Source of the DNA: Cyanobacteriota bacterium
Lineage (GTDB): Bacteria > Cyanobacteriota > Cyanobacteriia > Phormidesmidales > Phormidesmidaceae
Reading direction: 5' to 3'
Assembly (NCBI GenBank): GCA_027619675.1
Contig: JAQCHG010000074.1
Coordinates: 1-7,290, forward strand
Length of the DNA: 7,290 nt
In this document: one piece after another, positions 1 to 5,617 of the stretch
How positions within the stretch are numbered: the stretch's first letter is position 1
Layout of the letters: the number at the start of each line of letters is the position of its first letter
Program-made: the position numbers and the translations under genes
The notes under the pieces: model-generated
Told to the model about the DNA's origin: nothing
The model's input: only the letters and a program-made list of their open reading frames with translations
Database searches by the model: none

Positions 1-248
1 GCGCCCTCACTTGCCGCCCTTGGTTACGCCCCTGGAAGCTCAGCCTGTTTGCCATCAATGACTTGCGCAAACTCATGCTGCATCTGGTCAGCTCCGGCCC
101 CGGTGTCCATCGGGATCTGGTCACCGCCTGTGAGTTTCAGCTACGGCTCTATAGCTTTTTAGGCATTTTGCAAATGGCGCTGTCCGCTTTCGCGGTGAGG
201 AACCCTAATATCCCTGCTGAGGTCCATGTCTGCCCATCCTCAGAATGA
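1..248 (+). CDS. 3' end of an unidentified gene, truncated by the window edge
   Basis: An open frame runs from the first complete codon (position 3) to a TGA at 246-248, about 81 codons with no stop. Codon choice (many C/G third positions, CTG, GTC, GCC, CGG) resembles the neighbouring genes, so I read it as the C-terminus of a gene that starts upstream. The visible part is rich in Leu, Arg and aromatic residues. It has a mixed hydrophobic stretch, LFAINDLRKLMLHL, and a second one, LYSFLGILQMALSAF, before a short Pro-rich tail. I do not recognise the family. It overlaps the next start by 23 bp on the same strand, which suggests co-transcription and possibly translational coupling with the glycosyltransferase. 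A surface-polysaccharide role is plausible only by that association. TTG at 63 could be read as a start, but the frame is already open upstream of it. Confidence 0.5.
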   Translation, partial: ALTCRPWLRPWKLSLFAINDLRKLMLHLVSSGPGVHRDLVTACEFQLRLYSFLGILQMALSAFAVRNPNIPAEVHVCPSSE

Positions 249-1455
249 GCGGCCAACGGTGCTGATCTATCGGGATCAGCTACTGCCCTATTCCGAAACC
301 TTCATTCTGGAGCAGAGCCGTCACCTACAGCGGTATTGCCCCTACTTTGCCTGTACCACAACGCTTGGGGCGCTGGACACCGACCTCCCCCCCGATCAAG
401 TCTTCAGCCTTGAAGCCACAGCCCCTTGGCCAGGGGTGGAAAAAATGGCCTACAAACTGGTAGGTAGGGTACCCACCACCTGGTACCGTCAATTGCAAGG
501 CACGGCTCCTCAGTTGATCCATGCCCATTTTGGCTTTGATGGTTTGTTTGCCTTGGCCTTAGCCAACAGGCTACATCGACCTTTGTTGGTCACCTGCCAT
601 GGCTATGACGCCACCCTGCAAGCCGATCCCGATCAGTTGAAGCGGGGCTTGAGCCACGGGTGGGATTTTATCCGCCATCGGGGGCGTTTTTTTCGAGAGC
701 GATATTTAAAACAGCGATCGCGCCTGTTTCAATCGGCCCATCACATCCTCGCAGTTTCAGACTTTATCCGCCGCGCCCTGATTGAGCAGGGATGCCCAGC
801 CCCTCGGGTGACCACCCACTACATCGGTATCGACGTGCAGCGATTTACCCCTCCACCCCAACGGGCGACAGCACCGATGGTGCTGTTTGTGGGGCGATTG
901 GTAGCTAAGAAGGGGGTGGGAGATTTACTCCAAGCCATGGCTGACGTACAGCAGGTAATCCCCGACGTGCGTTTAGTGGTCATTGGGGATGGCCCCCTCC
1001 GGCCTGCCCTACAAAAGCTGGCTCAGGATCTGGGGGTAAGGGTGGACTTTTTAGGCAAGCAGCCCCCCACCGCTGTACAGGACTGGATGAACCGAGCCAC
1101 GGTCTTCTGTGGCCCCAGCTTAGTGACCCCAGAGGGGGATGCCGAAGGGTTAGGCATGGTTTTTTTGGAGGCCCAGGCCATGGCGTTGCCCGTGGTGAGC
1201 TATGCCAGCGGTGGCATACCAGAAGCGGTAGCCCATGGGGAAACGGGCTTACTGGTACCGGAACGGGACCGGGTGGCCCTAGCCCAGGGGTTGGTGACGT
1301 TTTTACAGCGACCCGACTTGTGTCAAAAGTTTGGCCAAGCAGGGCGACAGCGGATCATCACCCAGTTTGATATTCGTACCCAAACCGCCCAGTTGGAAGG
1401 GATGTATGACCAAATATTGGCCGCCTCAAATGCCTTACACAGGCTGAAATCGTGA
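226..1455 (+). CDS. GT4-family glycosyltransferase (GT-B fold)
   Basis: This 409-residue protein probably transfers a sugar from an activated donor during surface polysaccharide, lipopolysaccharide or glycolipid synthesis in the cytoplasm. The acceptor and the sugar cannot be told from sequence. The N-terminal Rossmann half begins TVLIYRDQLLPYSETF (residues 11-26) and contains HAHFG (99-103) and CHGYD (124-128), typical of GT4 acceptor-side loops. The C-terminal donor-binding half starts at about 217 and contains FVGRLVAKKG (221-230), IGDGP (253-257), a retaining GT-B E-x7-E motif with Glu307 and Glu315, and the SGGIPEAV and GETGLLV donor-site region (328-344). Length is normal for the family, and there is no signal peptide or membrane helix. 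The ATG at 226 is preceded by GAGG at 219-222, only 3 nt away, so initiation may rely on coupling to the overlapping upstream gene. The class is certain; the specific function is not. Confidence 0.93.
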   Translation: MSAHPQNERPTVLIYRDQLLPYSETFILEQSRHLQRYCPYFACTTTLGALDTDLPPDQVFSLEATAPWPGVEKMAYKLVGRVPTTWYRQLQGTAPQLIHAHFGFDGLFALALANRLHRPLLVTCHGYDATLQADPDQLKRGLSHGWDFIRHRGRFFRERYLKQRSRLFQSAHHILAVSDFIRRALIEQGCPAPRVTTHYIGIDVQRFTPPPQRATAPMVLFVGRLVAKKGVGDLLQAMADVQQVIPDVRLVVIGDGPLRPALQKLAQDLGVRVDFLGKQPPTAVQDWMNRATVFCGPSLVTPEGDAEGLGMVFLEAQAMALPVVSYASGGIPEAVAHGETGLLVPERDRVALAQGLVTFLQRPDLCQKFGQAGRQRIITQFDIRTQTAQLEGMYDQILAASNALHRLKS

Positions 1456-1504
1456 GGACGGGGCGGCTGGATAGATTAGGAGCAGTGGACAACGGGACTC
1501 TGTG

Positions 1505-1550
1505 TCGTGCAGTCAGTCAATAACGAAGCACTGCATTCTTACGAGTTTTT
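1505..1550 (+). terminator. Possible terminator after the glycosyltransferase gene
   Basis: TCGTGCAGT (1505-1513) can pair with ACTGC (1530-1534) and ACGA (1541-1544). This gives a 9-bp stem interrupted by a 6-nt bulge and closed by a 16-nt loop, followed directly by GTTTTT (1545-1550). The T run and the position about 50 bp after the stop fit an intrinsic terminator, but the large bulge and loop make it weak. Confidence 0.3.
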
Positions 1551-1575
1551 CCGGATCAAGGAAATCTGAAATGAG

Positions 1576-1615
1576 AAAAAAGGGGAGAAGGTGAGAGGTG
1601 TCACCCCTCTTCCCT
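1576..1615 (-). terminator. Intrinsic-terminator-like hairpin, canonical on the minus strand
   Basis: Positions 1581-1588 pair with 1608-1615 (8 bp, one G-T wobble). After a small internal loop, GGTGA (1590-1594) pairs with TCACC (1601-1605) around the 6-nt loop GAGGTG. On the minus strand the stem is followed at once by a run of six T (complement of A 1576-1581), the classic Rho-independent arrangement. On the plus strand no T run follows. The only minus-strand gene that could feed it inside the window is murF, whose stop lies about 630 bp away on the far side of the COP23 gene. On the plus strand the same fold lies just upstream of the COP23 start and could act as a leader hairpin if the transcript starts before 1581. 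Confidence 0.5.
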
Positions 1616-1645
1616 ACTTCAATCATTGAATGGTCAGTATGCCCT

Positions 1646-2251
1646 ATGAGACGGACTCCTTGGCGGAAAGTTGCAACCCTCTTAGCCACCTTAGGGGGAA
1701 CCAGTGCCCTGTTGGCCAGTTTGGCGACCCCAAGCTGGGCACGCTTTTACGTAGACAATGATAGTGATGGTTTGCACGAGCCCCTCAATGAGGTGAGCTT
1801 TACCTGCGAATTAACCCGCTATGGCTGGACAATGTACGGTCGCAGCCGCTTTTTCGCAGAGGAAGATGAGGTTCCTATCGAACGATCCACGCCCATGGTG
1901 CGATTCACAGATATGGGGGGCAATAGTGCGGAAGATCGCTGTTTTGCCGTCACCTCAAAGTTCAATCAGGTCAATGATCTGGCCACCCGCTATTACCTGA
2001 AAACCGATACCGTATTCACCGTTGATGCTGGCAATGACCTCGGGCCAACGGTTAGTGAAGAAACGGTCATCTGTGCCGTCATTAATTACGGCATACCCTG
2101 TGCAGGGGATGGCAGTTTTATTCTGTTGACCCTCAATCCTTACGCGTCTGAGGAACGCATTTTAGGCAATTTGCTGGATCACATTGACTATTTGTACAAC
2201 CCAGAAAGTTTCATCTTGCCCCTAGAGCGTCCACCCTTGGTGGCTAATTAG
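1646..2251 (+). CDS. COP23-domain secreted protein
   Basis: This is a 201-residue protein of the cyanobacterial COP23 family, named after a circadian-oscillating 23-kDa protein; the biochemical role is unknown. Residues 1-32 are a clear signal peptide: basic start MRRTPWRK, hydrophobic core VATLLATLGGTSALLASLA, and a likely cut after SWA (Ala32), so export to the periplasm or beyond is expected. The mature part has the family pattern: an FTC segment (Cys54), MVRF (84-87), an EDRC helix with Cys99, VICAV (Cys143), Cys152 in PCAGDG, and the closing LLTLNP...ILGNLLDHI region (160-180). Four Cys could form two disulfides. An Asp-rich loop DNDSDG (37-42) follows the cleavage site. I chose ATG 1646 because the signal peptide begins there. 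An in-frame GTG at 1598 has a better Shine-Dalgarno but would add 16 residues before the basic region. The stop overlaps the murF stop. Confidence 0.82.
   Translation: MRRTPWRKVATLLATLGGTSALLASLATPSWARFYVDNDSDGLHEPLNEVSFTCELTRYGWTMYGRSRFFAEEDEVPIERSTPMVRFTDMGGNSAEDRCFAVTSKFNQVNDLATRYYLKTDTVFTVDAGNDLGPTVSEETVICAVINYGIPCAGDGSFILLTLNPYASEERILGNLLDHIDYLYNPESFILPLERPPLVAN
2244..2251. other. Palindromic shared stop-codon overlap, COP23/murF
   Basis: CTAATTAG is a perfect 8-bp palindrome in which TAG (2249-2251, plus strand) ends the COP23 gene and TAG (2246-2244, minus strand) ends murF. The two coding regions therefore overlap tail to tail by 8 bp, and no intergenic DNA remains for a terminator between them. 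Confidence 0.95.
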
Positions 2252-3611
2252 CAGAGGGGGCTGGGGTTTTAGCCGATACCAGTGCCTCAACCACCTGATC
2301 CATGGCGATCGCCCGTGACGCCTTAAACAACAGGCGATCGCCCGGTTTCATCAACCCCCGGAGCCGCTGGATTAGCCCAGCGGCTTCCGTCCATTGCTCC
2401 GAGGGAACTGATGCCGCTCCGGCAGCGAAGGCTTCGGCCTCAGGGGGATCCGCCAAAATCAGCAGATGGTCAATGCCCAACTGCTGGACCGTTTCCCCCA
2501 CCCGATGGTGTAGTGCAATGGCGTGATCCCCGAGTTCTTTCATGGTGCCTAGCACCGCAATGCGACGCTGGCCAGGGGTGTGGGCCAATAGGTGCAGGGC
2601 TGCCTGCATGGATTCCACCCCAGCGTTGTAGGTTTCATCCAAAATGACGATGTCCCCCGGTAGCTGAATGCGCCGCCCCCGCCCTTGGGGCATGTTGAGG
2701 TTCACCCCTGCCGCTAGGACTCGCCAATCTAGATTCAAGGCTTGCATCACGGCGATCGCCGCCAAGTAGTTTAGGGCATTGTGCTGCCCCGGCAAGGGGA
2801 GAGGTAAGGCGGTATCCGCCACCACCAAGGTGTTATCCGCCGTTACCGTCCCCTGGACATCCCCACCCGTTAAGCCATAGGTGATTTGTTGCCCCGACCA
2901 CACCCCAGCGGCGGTCACCATCAGCCGTTCATTGTCGTGGTTTAAGACGGCAATGCCCGTGGGGGCTAGTTGAGCCAAGAGTTCACATTTGGCAGTGGCG
3001 ATTGCCTGCTCAGACCCCAAACGACCAATGTGGGCCGTGCCTACGTTGGTAATAACCGCCACATCGGGCTGGGCAATGTCCGCCAGTAGGGCGATTTCCC
3101 CTGGCCCGCGCATGCCCATCTCCACCACCCCAAAGGCATGGTCTGGCGTGAGTTGCAGCAGCGTCTTGGGTACCCCAATTTCATTGTTGTAGTTGGCTTG
3201 GGTTTTCAGCACGGGGCCATGGGTGGCCAAAGCCGCCGCCACCAGTTCCTTCGTGGTGGTTTTACCCACCGACCCGGTGATGGCCACAAGGGGTGTCCCC
3301 AACTGCTGCCGCCACCATTGGCCCAACCGCTGATAGGCCACCAAGGTATCCGGCACCCTCAGGCAGCGGTCCATTGAGGCGATGGGGTCAGACACCACTG
3401 CCACCACTGCCCCATCGGCTAGGGCCTGGGTCACAAATTGATGACCATCAAAGTTGTGACCTTTCAAAGCCACAAACACATCCCCAGGCTGTAGCTGGCG
3501 AGTATCGGTAGAAACCCCCGTCACGACGTGCGATCGCACCGCCGCCAACGGACCCAATGCTTGGATCTGAAGAACGTGGGCCAATTCCCCTAGGGATGCT
3601 TGGAATGCCAT
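2244..3611 (-). CDS. murF: MurF, UDP-MurNAc-tripeptide-D-Ala-D-Ala ligase
   Basis: This cytoplasmic Mur ligase (455 residues, EC 6.3.2.10) uses ATP to join D-Ala-D-Ala to the UDP-MurNAc-tripeptide, finishing the pentapeptide precursor of peptidoglycan. The three Mur domains are visible. The N-terminal substrate domain has STDTR (34-38) and GDVFVALKG (43-51). The central ATPase has the P-loop TGSVGKTTTK (112-121), the MurF-typical NYNNEIGVP (140-148), VVEMGMRGPGEI (162-172) and TNVGTAHIG (188-196), with Lys208 in an AKCE motif at the place where family members carry the carbamylated lysine. GRGRR (310-314) and DETYNA (325-330) mark the domain junction, and the C-terminal domain closes with LLFKASRA (427-434). 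DETYNAGVESM takes the place of the common D-x-YNANP-x-SM. The start is ATG 3611-3609; GGAG lies about 10 nt upstream. It diverges from the unknown gene at 4189. Confidence 0.97.
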   Translation of the reverse strand: MAFQASLGELAHVLQIQALGPLAAVRSHVVTGVSTDTRQLQPGDVFVALKGHNFDGHQFVTQALADGAVVAVVSDPIASMDRCLRVPDTLVAYQRLGQWWRQQLGTPLVAITGSVGKTTTKELVAAALATHGPVLKTQANYNNEIGVPKTLLQLTPDHAFGVVEMGMRGPGEIALLADIAQPDVAVITNVGTAHIGRLGSEQAIATAKCELLAQLAPTGIAVLNHDNERLMVTAAGVWSGQQITYGLTGGDVQGTVTADNTLVVADTALPLPLPGQHNALNYLAAIAVMQALNLDWRVLAAGVNLNMPQGRGRRIQLPGDIVILDETYNAGVESMQAALHLLAHTPGQRRIAVLGTMKELGDHAIALHHRVGETVQQLGIDHLLILADPPEAEAFAAGAASVPSEQWTEAAGLIQRLRGLMKPGDRLLFKASRAIAMDQVVEALVSAKTPAPSAN

Positions 3612-3731
3612 AGGTGCAGAACTCCGCGATCGCCACCGCCACGGATGGCAATAAGAATCTCAAGCATCCTACCCTAGCCAGGGACCGCCCCTTGATAATG
3701 GAGAAAGAATGGCCTGGGCTGGCAATCTTGG

Positions 3732-3814
3732 CCTCCCAGCAACGTCAACGGTCTGGCCTAAAGCCTGCTTTCTGGTATAGCTGGGAACCCCTAACCTCCC
3801 AACGGCGTCAACGG
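3732..3814 (+). repeat. Pair of 20-bp direct repeats, 63 bp apart
   Basis: CCTCCCAGCAACGTCAACGG (3732-3751) and CCTCCCAACGGCGTCAACGG (3795-3814) match at 17 of 20 positions. The offset of 63 bp is exactly 21 codons. In the open frame of this region both copies give the same peptide pattern, SQ(Q/R)RQR. Only two copies are seen, so this is not an array. It could be a degenerate intergenic repeat or two protein-binding sites. Confidence 0.55.
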
Positions 3815-3949
3815 CCCCTGACATTAATCCCCCTGGCAGCAGTCCCCGAGGTCAGGGAGATCGCCTCAAGATTCAAGCCACTGGTTGGGGTCTTAACGGT
3901 TGTGGTTTCTACTCAGGGTAATCCCGATAGGCTTTGGTTAATGTTTATA

Positions 3950-3969
3950 CAAGGTTTGCAAAAACCTTG
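3950..3969 (+). repeat. 8-bp inverted repeat with GCAA loop
   Basis: CAAGGTTT (3950-3957) and AAACCTTG (3962-3969) are perfectly complementary and enclose GCAA, a stable GNRA-type tetraloop in RNA. No T run follows on the plus strand, so it is not a standard terminator. It lies 220 bp upstream of the gene at 4189 and contains the 8-bp palindrome TTTGCAAA (3955-3962). Confidence 0.55.
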
Positions 3970-4097
3970 CATTGGGGCCGTCACGCCTGGGTATGCACGC
4001 ATTATTCTTAAGCAATCAGGGTGTAGGTTTTAGTGTAAAAACGGACGTTAATCCAGTTGGGATCTTGATAGGCTGTCGGTGTGCATCGAAGCAGGAA

Positions 4098-4144
4098 TGC
4101 AAAATCCAGCAATTTGCACATCCATGACTTTGCTTACGTAGATA
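4098..4144 (+). promoter_or_regulatory. Operator-like dyad and weak promoter before the 429-residue gene
   Basis: TGCAAA (4098-4103), nine bases and TTTGCA (4113-4118) form a 21-bp dyad typical in size of a dimeric regulator site. Its right arm overlaps TTGCAC (4114-4119), a possible -35. TAGATA (4139-4144) could be a -10, but the 19-nt spacer is longer than ideal. If the pairing is right, a bound regulator would block the -35 element. The promoter call is tentative; the dyad itself is read directly. Confidence 0.3.
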
Positions 4145-4182
4145 CCCTATTTTAGAAACGTCTGAAGCCCATCGGGCTACAT

Positions 4183-4200
4183 GGAGGCATGACTACCGTG
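4183..4200 (+). promoter_or_regulatory. Ribosome binding site and alternative starts for the 429-residue gene
   Basis: GGAGG (4183-4187) stands 1 nt before ATG 4189 and 10 nt before the in-frame GTG 4198. A three-codon frame starting at ATG 4181 (M-E-A-stop) contains the GGAGG and ends in TGA 4190-4192, overlapping ATG 4189 as ATGA. The sequence does not decide the true start. GTG 4198 is the better spaced, and ATG 4189 could be used through coupling. Confidence 0.4.
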
Positions 4201-5478
4201 TCGGCTTACCACAGCCGCTCAATTAGCTTACAGGAGCAGGCGTTATACGACCATTGGTTAGGATGCGCGAATCGGGAAACCCCAGAGGCTCTGATTCAGC
4301 GTTTCCGATCGCTCTTCATCGAAGGTGTCGCCTATCCTGATCGTGAAATCGTCCAAATCCTGGACGATATTCTTGCCTCGCGGGAAATCGAGCAGTATTT
4401 TCGCTACATTCTCAACCGCTGCTGCCACATTCTGATCAACCGTTGGCAAGGACGACCGCAATTTCAAGCCTGCATCCCCACGCTGATTGATAGTTTTCAA
4501 GGCTCCTCACCCGAGAGCCAGCGGGTAGGGTTGTCGCGATCGCGCCAGACCCGCAAACTCCGGGAAATGGTGGCCCAGTTCACCGAAACTGAGCACTACC
4601 TAACCCTGCGGCGGTTGGCCCGTGTCATAGACGAAAGCAGCGGGGGCGCGGGGGCTGCCAACCGTCCCCTCGGCACCTTAATTCGTCGCTACCCCTATCT
4701 TTACGAACATTGCCTCGTCAACGAGGACAGCACCCAAGAACATCAACAGGTGGTTCGGCGGATCCAGGCCGAAGCCCAGCAAAAGCTGGAGATTGATCTG
4801 TCCCAGTACGTCACCTATCGGGTGCGGCGAGCCCGCCTCAACCAGCAAGGACCGGCGGCGGCAACTGCCCTGTCGCGGCTGCGTCCTCTAGATAATCCCA
4901 CCCTCCTGAGCGACACCGAACTGGTTGCTTCCCTTAAGCAGTTTTCTAGCAAGGTCAAGGGCGGACACAGCTACCGAGATGCCGCCCAGAGTTTCCTTAA
5001 ACAGCATCAATCTGTTCTCTACGGGGACTTTAAGGCCGAGCTCTACGACTACATCACGGCTACCGTTGACCCCAGTTACGGCAACCGGAAGTTCAACATC
5101 GCCTTGGCCGATAGGCTGAAGAATACCTATCCCGACAGTGACGAACAGCAACTCAATGACTTTTTGATGGTGCGGACCTGTAGTCAACTGTTCAATTTCC
5201 TCGTGGTGGATTCCCCACGGGATCCCCAGCATTTTCTGTTCTTGGACCTCATCAACAATCTAGGCCCCACCTTGACGACGGGGCTGTTGATGAAGCTGGT
5301 GCTGATCTGCCGTAAGGTCAAGCCCTACCTAGAGCGGCGCTTTTCCATCCTCTTTAGTCATTACGAGGCGGCAACCCGCGATAGTGTCTGCTGGTTGGTA
5401 AATGTTCTAGAAAACCTCAATATTGCTTTGAGCCTTAACTTTGGCACCCTCGATGTGTCCCACCTGCTGGCGATTTAG
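4189..5478 (+). CDS. Uncharacterised cyanobacterial protein, 429 residues
   Basis: I do not recognise a named domain. The overall look (helix-rich, soluble, no signal peptide) fits a conserved cyanobacterial protein of unknown function. It seems to have two halves. An N-terminal block (about 15-145) contains paired Cys79-Cys80 in YILNRCCHILINRW and ends in an Arg-rich stretch. A C-terminal block (about 240-429) contains GGHSYRDAAQSFLKQH, DPSYGNRKFN and a hydrophobic end with FLFLDLINNLGPTLTTGLL (349-367). Between them lies a Gly/Ala-rich segment (150-157, SSGGAGAA) and a basic, possibly disordered region (210-232). The hydrophobic C-terminal helices could suggest peripheral membrane contact, but no clear transmembrane helix stands out. 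For ATG 4189 the GGAGG (4183-4187) is only 1 nt away. In-frame GTG 4198 gives 10-nt spacing and would remove three residues. A two-way terminator follows. Confidence 0.85.
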   Translation: MTTVSAYHSRSISLQEQALYDHWLGCANRETPEALIQRFRSLFIEGVAYPDREIVQILDDILASREIEQYFRYILNRCCHILINRWQGRPQFQACIPTLIDSFQGSSPESQRVGLSRSRQTRKLREMVAQFTETEHYLTLRRLARVIDESSGGAGAANRPLGTLIRRYPYLYEHCLVNEDSTQEHQQVVRRIQAEAQQKLEIDLSQYVTYRVRRARLNQQGPAAATALSRLRPLDNPTLLSDTELVASLKQFSSKVKGGHSYRDAAQSFLKQHQSVLYGDFKAELYDYITATVDPSYGNRKFNIALADRLKNTYPDSDEQQLNDFLMVRTCSQLFNFLVVDSPRDPQHFLFLDLINNLGPTLTTGLLMKLVLICRKVKPYLERRFSILFSHYEAATRDSVCWLVNVLENLNIALSLNFGTLDVSHLLAI

Positions 5479-5493
5479 GGCGTGTGGATCATC

Positions 5494-5511
5494 AACCGTG
5501 ACGGTTAACCG
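5494..5511. repeat. Overlapping CGGTT palindromes
   Basis: AACCGTGACGGTTAACCG holds two overlapping dyads: AACCGT-G-ACGGTT (5494-5506) and the perfect palindrome CGGTTAACCG (5502-5511). The spacers are too short for an RNA hairpin loop in either case, so a DNA-binding site is likelier than a terminator. It begins 16 bp after the stop of the 429-residue gene. Confidence 0.4.
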
Positions 5512-5551
5512 CTGTGTTGAAGCACCCTGACCGCAGCCGCTTCGACCATTC

Positions 5552-5594
5552 AATAACGCCAGAACCCTTGTAAAACGAGGATCCTGGCGTTATT
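5552..5594. terminator. Two-way intrinsic terminator between convergent genes
   Basis: AATAACGCCAG (5552-5562) and CTGGCGTTATT (5584-5594) form a perfect 11-bp stem. Inside it, after a 3-nt internal loop on each side, CCTTG (5566-5570) pairs with CGAGG (5576-5580) around TAAAA. The stem ends in GTTATT on both strands, and TTATTT follows on the plus strand. It lies 73 bp after the 429-residue gene and 23 bp after the HCP stop, the position expected for a shared terminator. The T runs are short, so efficiency is uncertain. Confidence 0.75.
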
Positions 5595-5617
5595 TGACAT
5601 AATACAGATAACAGCCC

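Larger units (their letters stand above)
3612..4188. other. 577-bp intergenic region, murF to the 429-residue gene
   Basis: This divergent spacer must hold promoters for murF (minus) and for the gene at 4189 (plus), but neither has a convincing -35/-10 pair. It carries one HIP1 site (3626-3633), a 20-bp imperfect direct repeat (3732 and 3795), a 7-bp inverted repeat CCCTGAC/GTCAGGG (3816-3822 and 3851-3857), a GCAA-loop hairpin (3950-3969) and a TTTGCA dyad (4098-4118). An open frame from GTG 3614 or ATG 3698 to TAG 4033 could encode 139 or 111 residues. It resembles no family I know and uses several AGG/AGA arginine codons, unlike the neighbours, so I do not call it as a gene. I see no tRNA or recognised small RNA. 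Confidence 0.6.

Noticed and set aside
2305..2341. Two GGCGATCGCCCG copies 29 bp apart as iterons or an origin
   Set aside because: They are HIP1 sites inside murF coding sequence, with other copies throughout the window.
2989..3511. Plus-strand open frames inside murF
   Set aside because: They are antisense shadows of a complete, motif-rich murF; their translations resemble no protein family.
4888..5232. 114-codon minus-strand frame inside the 429-residue gene
   Set aside because: It is antisense to a longer frame with better codon use and lacks any recognisable motif or RBS.
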